This document shows positions 1 to 13,388 of a stretch of DNA of 64,000 bases, piece after piece (the stretch's first letter is position 1; every line of letters starts with the position of its first letter). The position numbers and the translations under genes were made by a program. The DNA lies in assembly GCF_019856455.1 (NCBI RefSeq), contig NZ_CP082205.1, forward strand, positions 310,001 through 374,000, read 5' to 3'. The stretch comes from Streptococcus suis (GTDB lineage: Bacteria > Bacillota > Bacilli > Lactobacillales > Streptococcaceae). The notes below the pieces were generated by a model, which saw nothing but the letters and a program-made list of their open reading frames with translations, did not search any database and was not told the origin of the DNA.

Positions 1-1372
1 CATCGTCGTAGCCGTTGTTCCAGCTTGAAAGAAGAGCTTTAAGAACGTTAACACGAGCACCGAAGTACTGAATGTTGTGGCGTTGGTCTTCGCTTTCTGG
101 ATCAAGTGGAGATACACAGCAAGAGATACATGACATTTCGCCATAACCATCTTTCGCCATTGTTGTCACACCTTCGTATTGGATAGAAGAGTGTTTGTGG
201 CTCATTGCCATACAGTAGCGACGGAATGAATATGGAAGTTGGTCTGACCAAAGAACTGTCAAGTTTGGTTCTGGAGAGTTACCGATGTTGTCAAGTGTGT
301 TCAAGAAACGGTAGTCCATCTTAGTAACACGGTGACGACCATCGTTACCCATACCTGCCATAGATGTTGTCAAGAATGTTGGGTCACCAGAGTAGATTTC
401 GTCGAAGGCTTTTGTACGAGCGAATTTCACTGTACGAAGTTTCAATACGAAGTCATCAACAAATTCTTGGATTTCAGATTCAGTAAATGTACCACGAGCC
501 AAGTCACGTTCTGCATAGATGTCAAGAACGATCGGCACACGACCAAGAGAAGTTGCGGCACCGTTGATAACACGGCAGACTGCCATGAAGGCAATGTTTG
601 TCCATTGGATCGCTTCTTTCGTGTTCATCGCAGGTTTGCGTACATCAACACCGTAGTGATCACCTAAGCGTACAACTTGTTGCAATGCTTGGTATTGAAG
701 GTTGATTTCTTCGCGAAGACGGATTGACTCTTCATCGATTTCAGTAATTGCATTCCAGTCAGCTACTTTTTCTTCCATCAAGTAGTCTGCTCCGTAAAGA
801 GCCAAACGAGCGTACATACCGATGATACGGCCACGTGAGTAAGCATCTGGAAGACCAGAAACGTGGTGTGAGTGACGAGCGCGACGGATATCAGCTGTAT
901 AAGCACGGAAGATACCATCGTTTACAGTTGTTGCGTGTTTTGTATAGATTTCATGAAGGAGTGGGTCTGGAGTATAGCCGTTTTCGATAAGAGTGGTTTC
1001 AGCCATACGAATACCACCACGTGGCATGAAGTTAAGTTTGAAGAGCTCATCGTTTTGGATACCGAAAATCAATTCATTATCTTTATCGATGAAACCTGCT
1101 GGGATGTCAGCGATAGAAGTAGCACGATCTACGTCCATTGGGAAACGAGTGTCTTCGTAGCCAGCTTTTGTTTCTTCGATGATTTTTTTGATATGAAGTG
1201 AACGCTCAGTAGGACCCGCAAGGAAGCTTTCATCTCCATCATATGGAGTGTAGTTAGCTTGTACAAAGCGGGTTACGCTAGCTTTGTCTTGCCAGTCTGT
1301 ACCTTTGAAGCCTTCCCAGGCTTGGGCGAAAATGTCTTCAGCAACATTTTTTGTTTTAACTTTTGTTGACAT
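1..1372 (-). CDS. pflB: Formate acetyltransferase (pyruvate formate-lyase), 3' part outside window
   Basis: Converts pyruvate and CoA to acetyl-CoA and formate in anaerobic mixed-acid fermentation. My reverse-strand translation begins [19 protein letters not shown] and runs about 457 codons to the window edge. It contains the adjacent catalytic cysteine pair in [13 protein letters not shown] near positions 113-130, which is diagnostic of the family. The C-terminal glycyl-radical loop lies outside the window, so completeness cannot be judged. The start at 1372 is preceded by AAAGGAG. The upstream promoter overlaps a cre-like site, which fits sugar-dependent control. Identity is very secure because the family is highly conserved. 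Confidence 0.97.
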   Translation of the reverse strand, partial: MSTKVKTKNVAEDIFAQAWEGFKGTDWQDKASVTRFVQANYTPYDGDESFLAGPTERSLHIKKIIEETKAGYEDTRFPMDVDRATSIADIPAGFIDKDNELIFGIQNDELFKLNFMPRGGIRMAETTLIENGYTPDPLLHEIYTKHATTVNDGIFRAYTADIRRARHSHHVSGLPDAYSRGRIIGMYARLALYGADYLMEEKVADWNAITEIDEESIRLREEINLQYQALQQVVRLGDHYGVDVRKPAMNTKEAIQWTNIAFMAVCRVINGAATSLGRVPIVLDIYAERDLARGTFTESEIQEFVDDFVLKLRTVKFARTKAFDEIYSGDPTFLTTSMAGMGNDGRHRVTKMDYRFLNTLDNIGNSPEPNLTVLWSDQLPYSFRRYCMAMSHKHSSIQYEGVTTMAKDGYGEMSCISCCVSPLDPESEDQRHNIQYFGARVNVLKALLSSWNNGYDD

Positions 1373-1413
1373 GAGGGTTCTCCTTTAAGCTATTGTTACT
1401 TTTCACATATTTT

Positions 1414-1447
1414 AGTATATCATATGTAAGCACTTTCTTCAAGACAA
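1414..1447 (-). promoter_or_regulatory. pfl promoter with overlapping cre-like site
   Basis: On the minus strand TTGTCT (1447-1442) is followed after 17 bp by TATGAT (1424-1419), and a second -10-like TATACT lies at 1419-1414. ATGTAAGCACTTTCTT at 1424-1439 matches the CcpA cre consensus except at two positions and sits in the spacer. Control by CcpA is inference. Confidence 0.55.
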
Positions 1448-1575
1448 AACACTGAAAAATAAATTGGAATTTTTTCCAAGTAGTGGAATATAAATCCAAT
1501 AATCCAGTCATCGGTCTCTCGAGACATCATTATATTAAAATATTTAAGAACAGTCAAATATAATGGGTTGATATA

Positions 1576-1604
1576 TTGACAAAGAAAGCGCTATCATGTA
1601 GAAT
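1576..1604 (+). promoter_or_regulatory. Promoter of GH101 gene with cre site in the spacer
   Basis: A consensus TTGACA (1576-1581), a 17-bp spacer and TAGAAT (1599-1604) form a strong sigma-A promoter. The spacer is almost filled by AAGAAAGCGCTATCAT (1582-1597), which fits the cre consensus with one mismatch. CcpA bound here would block RNA polymerase, predicting glucose repression of the glycosidase. Confidence 0.8.
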
Positions 1605-1627
1605 GTATGTGTATATTATATTAATAA

Positions 1628-7717
<6,090 letters not shown>

Positions 7718-7760
7718 TCATTTCAGAAAAAAATACTTAGCTTGTTCTCCAAATACATTA

Positions 7761-7786
7761 GAGGTAGGTATTGGACCTGCCTCTTT
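7761..7786 (+). terminator. Terminator of the GH101 gene
   Basis: GAGGTAGGT and ACCTGCCTC form a 9-bp stem with one G-T pair around a short loop, followed by TTTT. Confidence 0.7.
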
Positions 7787-7825
7787 TGTATTGTTTATCG
7801 AACCTTTTCACAACCTTATAGCAAA

Positions 7826-7890
7826 ATGGAATTAGAAACAGGACACGTCTAAGTTTATACATTTGAAAATTCTAATATCTAAAAATGCGA
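7826..7890 (+). repeat. Remnant of a dispersed repeat also found at 61909-61990
   Basis: The stretch containing GAATTAGAAACAGGACA and then TCTAAGTTT, with weaker similarity beyond, is present in inverted orientation near 61951-61985. It looks like a decayed end of a mobile element. The family is not recognised. The gap 7718-8037 otherwise holds only the terminator, a BOX fragment and the dinB promoter. Confidence 0.45.
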
Positions 7891-7897
7891 AAGTAGA

Positions 7898-7951
7898 AGG
7901 GTTCTATCTACATCTGACTTTCCTAGTCTGATTTTGATTTTCATTGAGTAC
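7898..7951 (+). repeat. Truncated BOX-like element (boxC end)
   Basis: TTCTATCTAC, then CCTAGTCTGATTTTGATTTT, then CATTGAGTACT matches the right half and terminus of the BOX-like elements at 18214, 21047 and 36102. The left ATACTCTTCG terminus is missing. Confidence 0.6.
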
Positions 7952-8037
7952 TACTTGCTCGTCAATGTTCGCTTTATGAAAAAATTTGCTAGATAGGCTA
8001 TAATATGTCTAGTAGTAAGGAGCAGAAAGGAGTGTCC

Positions 8038-9105
8038 ATGTTAATATTTCCCTTAATCAATGATTTATCTAGAAAAATTATTCATGTAGATATGGATGCT
8101 TTTTTTGCTGCCATTGAGGTCAGGGATAATCCTGCTTTGAAGGGCAAACCTGTTATCATTGGGGCTGACCCAAGACTATCTGGCGGTAGAGGAGTGGTGT
8201 CTACCTGTAGCTATGAGGCACGTGCCTTTGGCATTCACTCGGCCATGTCCTCAAAAGAGGCCTATGAGCGTTGTCCTCAGGCAATTTTCATTTCTGGCAA
8301 TTATGAAAAATATCAGGAAGTTGGGCGACAGGTTCGAGAAATTTTCCATCGCTATACTGATTTGGTGGAACCCATGTCTATCGATGAGGCTTACTTGGAT
8401 GTAACGGAAAATAAGTTGGGCATCAGCTCAGCGGTCAAAATCGCCAAACTCATCCAATACGACATATGGAATGAACTGCATTTGACAGCTTCTGCCGGTG
8501 TTTCCTATAATAAATTTTTGGCAAAAATTGCCTCTGATATGGAAAAACCGCACGGTTTGACCTTGATTCTACCTGAAGATGCTGTTGGTATTCTCGCCTC
8601 CCTGCCTGTTGAAAAATTTCACGGTGTGGGGAAGAAGACGGTGGAACGCCTGCATGAGATGGGGGTTTACACAGGGAAGGATTTACTAGACGTGCCAGAA
8701 ATGGTCTTGATAGATCGCTTTGGGCGTTTTGGCTTCGACCTTTATCGGAAAGCGAGGGGGATTTCTAATTCGCCCGTTAAAGTGGACCGTGTTCGTAAGT
8801 CAATTGGAAAGGAAAGAACCTATCGCAAACTTCTTTATCGGGAGGAGGATGTCCTGAAAGAGCTAATCAGTCTCTGCCAACGGGTCGCAGCCAGTTTGAA
8901 ACGAAATGGAAAAAAGGGGCGAACAATTGTTTTAAAGGTACGTTATGGTGACTTTTCTACCTTGACGAAACGTCATAGTCTAGAGGTGTATACGGACCAG
9001 ACGGAAACGATTGAGAAAGAGGTTCGTCAACTAATTGAAGAAATTGGGAAGATTGAAAAAGGGATTCGTTTGCTGGGTGTGACCGTGACTAATTTTCAAA
9101 CTTGA
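8038..9105 (+). CDS. dinB: DNA polymerase IV (Y family)
   Basis: Translesion polymerase, 355 residues from the chosen start. Catalytic motifs are [10 protein letters not shown] near the N-terminus and SIDEAYLDV near residue 105. A helix-hairpin-helix region ([15 protein letters not shown]) and a little-finger domain follow. The ATG at 8038 has AAAGGAG eight bases upstream. An earlier in-frame ATG at 8005 lies directly after a TATAAT (7999-8004), so it is at or before the expected transcript start and is rejected. The gene is alone on its strand, followed by a palindrome and an Rrf2 regulator. There is no sign of damage. Confidence 0.95.
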   Translation: MLIFPLINDLSRKIIHVDMDAFFAAIEVRDNPALKGKPVIIGADPRLSGGRGVVSTCSYEARAFGIHSAMSSKEAYERCPQAIFISGNYEKYQEVGRQVREIFHRYTDLVEPMSIDEAYLDVTENKLGISSAVKIAKLIQYDIWNELHLTASAGVSYNKFLAKIASDMEKPHGLTLILPEDAVGILASLPVEKFHGVGKKTVERLHEMGVYTGKDLLDVPEMVLIDRFGRFGFDLYRKARGISNSPVKVDRVRKSIGKERTYRKLLYREEDVLKELISLCQRVAASLKRNGKKGRTIVLKVRYGDFSTLTKRHSLEVYTDQTETIEKEVRQLIEEIGKIEKGIRLLGVTVTNFQT

Positions 9106-9110
9106 GTTCT

Positions 9111-9135
9111 GTTTCAGTCTATGATAGACTGAAAC
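9111..9135. promoter_or_regulatory. Perfect 11-bp inverted repeat before the Rrf2 gene
   Basis: GTTTCAGTCTA and TAGACTGAAAC flank TGA and end just before the RBS AAAGGAG of the regulator. No T-run follows, so it could be a weak dinB terminator or an autoregulatory operator. The function is undecided. Confidence 0.5.
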
Positions 9136-9147
9136 AAAGGAGAAGAG

Positions 9148-9567
9148 ATGCAAATTTCAAGTAGATTTACCATTGCCAGTCATATTTTGGTCTTGCTGGC
9201 CTTGGAGGGAGACAAGGTAAAACAGACCAGCACCAGCATTGCAGGCAGTGTCGGGGTTAATCCTGTCATTATCCGAAATATTTTGTCTCAACTCAAGGAG
9301 GCTGGTCTGGTAGAAGTAGCGCGTGGTGTAGGTGGCGCACGTTTGGCCCAAGCACCAGATAAAATTTCCCTCCTTCATGTCTATCAGGCTGTGGAGTTAT
9401 TTGGAGAAAAAGGTCAATTATTCGCTTTTCATGAGCAACCGAATCCTTCCTGCCAAGTAGGTCGCAATATTCATCCCCTGCTAGATAGCCGTTTGGAAAA
9501 TGCTCAGTCGGCTTTGGAAAATGAACTTGCTAAGACAAGGCTTGCTGATCTCTTGGCGGAACTATAG
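9148..9567 (+). CDS. Rrf2 family transcriptional regulator
   Basis: A 139-residue winged-helix regulator. The N-terminus (MQISSRFTIASHILVLLAL) and the helix-turn-helix (IAGSVGVNPVIIRNILSQL) are typical of Rrf2 proteins like Bacillus YwnA. There is only one cysteine (PSCQVG), so an Fe-S cluster of the three-cysteine IscR/NsrR type is not expected. The stop codon lies at the boundary of the inserted IS110 copy, within TATAG, which is shared by both IS copies. The last residues or the stop may therefore come from the insertion. Its probable target is the NAD(P)-binding protein gene at 10954, as in the ywnA-ywnB pair; the IS now separates the two. Confidence 0.88.
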   Translation: MQISSRFTIASHILVLLALEGDKVKQTSTSIAGSVGVNPVIIRNILSQLKEAGLVEVARGVGGARLAQAPDKISLLHVYQAVELFGEKGQLFAFHEQPNPSCQVGRNIHPLLDSRLENAQSALENELAKTRLADLLAEL

Positions 9568-10713
9568 ACAATATGTAAAGACCCCCAGTTGAGAATTCGT
9601 GGATTTACCTGTACACTAGAATAAAAAAACAATCAACTTCTAACAGGAATTACCACACTCAATTGGAGGTCTTATATGTTTCATTTTACCACACTTTTCA
9701 TCGGAATGGATGTTCACAAAGAAAGTTTTTCACTCTGCTATTATGATATGATGGCGAATCAATTCAAACATAGCACTAAAGTTGGTCCAAATGTTAGCTA
9801 TATTGTGAACTATGTGAATGAGCTTCGTCGTTTATATGGTCAAGATGCAGAAGTGTTATGTGGCTACGAAGCCGGATGTCTTGGATTTACCCTATATCAC
9901 CAGCTACAAGCTCACGGGATCCCCTGTATCGTGATGGCGCCTACAACGGTGATGAAGGAAGGATCTAAGCGTGTTAAGACTGATAAAAAAGATGCAGCTC
10001 AGCTCGCAAAAGCTCTGGCCTTTCGTAGCTATCGGCCTGTTCATATTCCTACTGTTGAGGATGAACAAGTCAAAGAATATATCCGCATGAGAACAGACCA
10101 CAAAGTGGCTCTGAAGAAAATCAAACAACAAATTCTTGCCTTCTGTCTCCGACATGATTTTCGCTATACCGAGGGAAGCAGTAATTGGACACAGAAACAT
10201 GTCCGCTGGCTCCGTTCCCTAAATCCTGATGGACTTTACGCAGAGATTTTGACAGAATATCTATTGACCTATGAGAAATTAGTAGATCAAATAGAACGGT
10301 ATGATGCACGAATTGAGCAACTGGGTCAAAGCGACAGTTACCAAGAGAAGGTCTCACGGCTTTCTTGCTTTATTGGCATTAAAACACTAACTGCTCTTTC
10401 CATTGTGACAGAAATCGGTGATTTTAATCGCTTTGCGACAGCTCAACATTTTGCTTCTTATCTTGGGCTAACTCCTAGCGAAAATTCTAGCGGCGACAAG
10501 GAGAGAAGAGGTGCTATCACCAAAGCTGGGAATAGCCATGTGAGACGACTTCTGATAGAAGCTGCACAATCATTGGCTAAGGGGACGATTGGGTATAAAT
10601 CCACGAATATCAGAGTGGCCAATGCCCGAAGCTAAGAACTAGGCTCTTTCTAGATACTTTTCATTTTTTTATCAGTTCGATTGTTTTTACTTGACAAAGG
10701 GCTTTACATATCA
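9565..10713 (+). mobile_element. IS110/IS1111-type insertion sequence, internally deleted copy
   Basis: Same element as at 22549-24315. The left end (GACAATATGTAAAGACCCCC, from about 9567) and right end (TTGACAAAGGGCTTTACATA, 10691-10710) match the other copy. ATATGTAAAG and CTTTACATAT are subterminal inverted repeats. About 460 bp are missing at AATCC in 10600-10604. In the complete copy AATCC occurs at both deletion endpoints, so a 5-bp microhomology deletion explains the loss. The copy lacks the transposase C-terminus and most of the right non-coding region, so it should be unable to move by itself. Confidence 0.85.
9676..10635 (+). pseudogene. IS110 family transposase, C-terminally truncated
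   Basis: The first 308 residues are shared with the 373-residue transposase at 23082-24203. They include the RuvC-like residues in GMDVHKE, GYEAG and KTDKKDAAQ and the serine-bearing motif PSENSSGDKERRG. After GTIGYKS the frame enters right-end sequence and stops after TNIRVANARS. About 65 native residues are lost, so activity is doubtful. Confidence 0.92.
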
Positions 10714-10868
10714 GTCGTTTTATTAGGTCAACGTAAGGAGAAACTTTGTTTCCTTATTTCCTACTTCAAACACTCCACTGGACTGTTGAAGTAGTCTGTA
10801 GAGTGTTGCCCTAGCACTAAAAGACTAGTTAGTGAATCATCCTTGTGATGATTTTTTTAATTTTCGAG

Positions 10869-10931
10869 TTGTAACGATTGATATTACAATCAAAATGATT
10901 TATACTTTCGTTGTAAATAAAATCATTACAA
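10869..10931 (+). promoter_or_regulatory. Promoter with two identical-spacing operators (TTGTAA-N9-TTACAA)
   Basis: TTGATA (10878-10883), 17 bp, TATACT (10901-10906) form the promoter. Two 21-bp dyads of the form TTGTAA-N9-TTACAA lie at 10869-10889, over the -35, and at 10911-10931, just after the -10. This is a classical repression layout. The neighbouring Rrf2 protein is the likely ligand, by analogy with YwnA/YwnB. Upstream, 10714-10868 holds unrecognised sequence with small hairpins, such as ATCCTTGTGATGA before a T-run. Confidence 0.75.
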
Positions 10932-10953
10932 CAAAACAAGTGAGGTAAACAAT

Positions 10954-11583
10954 ATGAAAATCGCCATTATTGCAGCAAACGGTCAAGCAGGTCAAGCCAT
11001 TGCCAAAGAAGCAGTAGAACGTGGTCATCTGGTGACGGCCGTTGTCCGTTCTGAAAACAAGAGCGCAGCCCAGGAAGTGATCCAAAAAGATGCTTTTGCA
11101 CTTAGCAAGGAAGACTTGGCGGGCTTTGATGTAGTAGTAAATGCTTTTGGTGCTTGGACACCAGAAACCTTGCCGGATCACGCTCGTCTTGCTGAGCATC
11201 TAGCGACCATCCTTGCTGGTAGTCCAACTCGTCTTTTAGTAGTTGGTGGTGCAGGCAGTCTTTATTTAGACGAGAGCCAGACAGCTATGCTGAAAGATAC
11301 ACCAGATTTCCCTACGGAATACCTGCCAATCGCTGAGGCTATGGGTGCTGGTCTAGACCTCTATCGTCAGGCGATAGCAGTTAACTGGACCTACATCAGC
11401 CCAGCAGCCGATTTTGATGCAGAAGGTCAAAAAGCAGGTGCCTACACTTTGGCTGGCGAGGTTTTCCAAGTCAATGCCCAAGGTGAAAGCTATATTAGTT
11501 ATGCCGACTATGCTGTGGCTTTGGTTGACATTGCGGAAAAAGGTGGCTACCAGCAAGAACGAATTTCGGTTTTTGCATCATAA
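10954..11583 (+). CDS. NAD(P)-binding NmrA/YwnB-like oxidoreductase
   Basis: A 209-residue Rossmann-fold protein of the atypical short-chain dehydrogenase (NmrA/YwnB) group. It begins MKIAIIAANGQAGQAIAKEA, with a glycine-rich nucleotide loop, and has no obvious catalytic YxxxK. The RBS is GTGAGG. The twin operators suggest induction by stress sensed through the Rrf2 regulator next door. The substrate cannot be read from the sequence. Confidence 0.85.
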   Translation: MKIAIIAANGQAGQAIAKEAVERGHLVTAVVRSENKSAAQEVIQKDAFALSKEDLAGFDVVVNAFGAWTPETLPDHARLAEHLATILAGSPTRLLVVGGAGSLYLDESQTAMLKDTPDFPTEYLPIAEAMGAGLDLYRQAIAVNWTYISPAADFDAEGQKAGAYTLAGEVFQVNAQGESYISYADYAVALVDIAEKGGYQQERISVFAS

Positions 11584-11591
11584 AATAGTAG

Positions 11592-11630
11592 AAAGATAGT
11601 TCCCATCGTGGAATTATCTTTTTTATTTTT
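11592..11630 (+). terminator. Terminator after the YwnB-like gene
   Basis: AAAGATAGTTCC pairs with GGAATTATCTTT (one G-T) around CATCGT and is followed by a T-rich run. Confidence 0.8.
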
Positions 11631-11679
11631 TTGGTTTATATAGTATAATAATATGTACAAAACAAAAAAGGAGTTCCCT

Positions 11680-12600
11680 ATGATTCACTTAATTTGTCCC
11701 AATCCAGCCCTAGACCGCACGCTTCTTGTGGAAAAGATTGAAAAGAATATTCCCCTGAGACCGACGGAAGTGAGGGATTATCCTGGTGGAAAAAGTTTCA
11801 ACGTAGCCTATGCACTTCGAGAAAATGGAGTGACAGACTACACTATCCATACCATTTTAGGTGGGCAGATTGGTCGCTACATTCAGGACCTCAATGTCCA
11901 AAAGGGAAATCAATTGCAGGTCGTTGAAAATAATCAGAACACAAGAACCTGCAATATTTACGTAGAAACCAGCACAGGCGACGTCGTTCTTTTCTATGAA
12001 AAAGGCTTTGAACTGACAGAGGACCTACTTAATCAATTTACCCAGCAGATAGAAACTAGCCTAGAGGCTGGCGATATCCTAGTCTTTTCAGGCAGTCTCA
12101 TGAAGGGCATGCCGGATGATTATATTCAGCGATTTATTGAAAAATATCCAGAGGTCTTGACCATTGTGGATACCAGTGGACCAGCCTTACAAGCTGCCTA
12201 TCAAGCTCGCCCAGCCTTGATTAAAATCAATAATGAAGAGCTCAAGGACATCTATCCAGATCTGGATGAAGAAAGTCCAGCGGACATTTTGCGGATACTA
12301 AAAGAAGTAACGCCGCATGAGAATATCATTATTACCATGGGTGGAAAGGGAAGTTTGGCAAAGATTGGTCAGCGCTTCTTCCGTATCCAGTCGCCTAAGA
12401 AGGAAACGCGCAATCCCATTGCGGCAGGAGATTTCTACCTAGGCTTGCTAGTTAAGGGTATCAGCCAAGGACAAGACCCTGAGATTTTCTTGAAAGAGGC
12501 AGCAGCCTTTGCAACTGCTAACTGTCTTAACTACTTCCCAGAGGTTGAAGCAGAGCAGTTTGCAGAGATAGCGGGTAAAGTTGTTCTAGAGCAGGTTTAA
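11680..12600 (+). CDS. PfkB family sugar kinase (LacC/FruK-like)
   Basis: A 306-residue ribokinase-fold protein related to tagatose-6-phosphate kinase and 1-phosphofructokinase. It starts MIHLICPNPALDRTLLVEKI, has the sugar-site loop YPGGKSFNVAYAL (usually GGKGxNVA) and a variant second signature, PIAAGDFYLG, where GAGD is usual. The catalytic Asp of AGD is kept, so it may still be active, but the substrate is unclear. The ATG at 11680 has AAAAAAGGAG upstream. An earlier ATG at 11653 is too close to the -10 (TATAAT, 11644-11649). A true LacC is present in the lac operon, so this is a paralogue with another role. Confidence 0.85.
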   Translation: MIHLICPNPALDRTLLVEKIEKNIPLRPTEVRDYPGGKSFNVAYALRENGVTDYTIHTILGGQIGRYIQDLNVQKGNQLQVVENNQNTRTCNIYVETSTGDVVLFYEKGFELTEDLLNQFTQQIETSLEAGDILVFSGSLMKGMPDDYIQRFIEKYPEVLTIVDTSGPALQAAYQARPALIKINNEELKDIYPDLDEESPADILRILKEVTPHENIIITMGGKGSLAKIGQRFFRIQSPKKETRNPIAAGDFYLGLLVKGISQGQDPEIFLKEAAAFATANCLNYFPEVEAEQFAEIAGKVVLEQV

Positions 12601-12810
12601 AAATATTTCCTCAGTTCGTCTCATGGCCATCACTTTCCAATTGTTATGTTCTTCGGACCCAGTCATGTTTTTACGAAACGGCGTCCATAGATGGTAACCT
12701 TCTTGTTCTAAGTCCTTCTTGAGTTCACTGCTCAGGTAGCCTAAATCACCTAAGATAACCGATTGCTTACACCCCTCTAATAGCTCATAAACCACCTTGA
12801 TATCATGGAC
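12601..12810 (-). mobile_element. Remnant of an IS982-like transposase gene
   Basis: On the minus strand the segment encodes only the C-terminal part of a transposase: TPASVHD, LGDLGYLSSELKKDL, TPFRKNMTG and an RRTEEIF end, as in IS982-type DDE transposases. Both ends are cut: one touches the PfkB stop, the other joins abruptly to an LPXTG gene fragment. It is a scar, not a functional element. Confidence 0.8.
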
Positions 12811-13114
12811 AGAGGCTGGCGTGACAACAGACCTTCCAACAAGCGAAGGTGCTGTAGAAACAGCTAAAGGTACAGGTGTAACTGCAACATTGCCAGCTTT
12901 GGAAACTGTCAAAGGTGAAAGCGTTAAGGCAGCCGCTTTGCCAACAATTGACCCTGCAACAGTTAAAGCAACTGAAACAAAAGCAGCAGAGAAGAAAACA
13001 ACTTCAACAGCATCAGAAAAACTTCCAGAAACTGGTGAAGTGATGACAGTTCTTTCGCTTGTAGGTGGTCTAGGTCTTCTTGGCTCAGCAGCCTTGCTCA
13101 AGAAAAGAAAATAA
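12811..13114 (+). pseudogene. C-terminal remnant of an LPXTG surface protein
   Basis: About 100 codons remain of a cell-wall protein whose 5' part was lost at the IS982 scar. The piece contains repeats ETAKGTGVTATLP and ETVKGESVKAAALP, the phrase LPTIDPATVKA, a sorting signal LPETGE, a hydrophobic segment and KKRK. Repeats and anchor closely match the intact gene just downstream, so it is a tandem relative. There is no signal peptide or own start. An in-frame ATG at 12797 lies in the IS scar. Confidence 0.85.
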
Positions 13115-13122
13115 TCTACATA

Positions 13123-13149
13123 CAAAAAAGGACCTAAATGGTCCTTTTT
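13123..13149 (+). terminator. Terminator after LPXTG remnant
   Basis: AAAAAAGGACC and GGTCCTTTTT pair around TAAAT, an 11-bp-class stem with its own A and T tracts, so it may work in both directions. Confidence 0.85.
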
Positions 13150-13240
13150 GTTTCCCTTTATTTTCAGAAAAACAAGAAAGGTTTTGCGCCGATTTCCAAA
13201 AAATTACATAAAGAAAATGATAAAAAATACAATAAAAAAC

Positions 13241-13274
13241 TTGACAAAAATATCGGGGGGGGGGGGGGTATAAT
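13241..13274 (+). promoter_or_regulatory. Promoter with a 14-G homopolymer between -35 and -10
   Basis: Consensus TTGACA (13241-13246) and TATAAT (13269-13274) are separated by 22 bp, of which 13255-13268 is an uninterrupted run of 14 G. Nine G would give the optimal 17-bp spacer. Slipped-strand changes of the run should alter promoter strength, as known for poly-C/G promoters of Neisseria opc and porA. As read here the promoter should be weak. A GATAATG/CATTATC hairpin (13322-13341) follows in the leader. Confidence 0.8.
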
Positions 13275-13388
13275 AACTGTAATCATTGCATTTATAGGGT
13301 GATGGTTAGGATAAGAGCCACGGATAATGGTGAAACATTATCTCAGCTTTATTTCAAATGTAGATTATATATAAGGGAAGGTGACATT

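Noticed and set aside
332..1201. Plus-strand ORFs of about 110 codons at 332-667 and 872-1201
   Set aside because: They lie antisense to the highly conserved pflB frame and have no family features.
10121..10357. ORFs antisense to the IS110 transposase, repeated in both copies
   Set aside because: They are duplicated with the IS and have no coding features.
12586..13125. A 179-codon minus-strand ORF spanning the IS982 scar and the LPXTG remnant
   Set aside because: Only its C-terminal part is real transposase; the rest is the reverse complement of the surface-protein repeats.
13299..13388. Upstream ATG extending the LPXTG protein by 30 residues
   Set aside because: It lies about 25 bp after the -10, lacks an RBS, and would put polar residues before the signal peptide.
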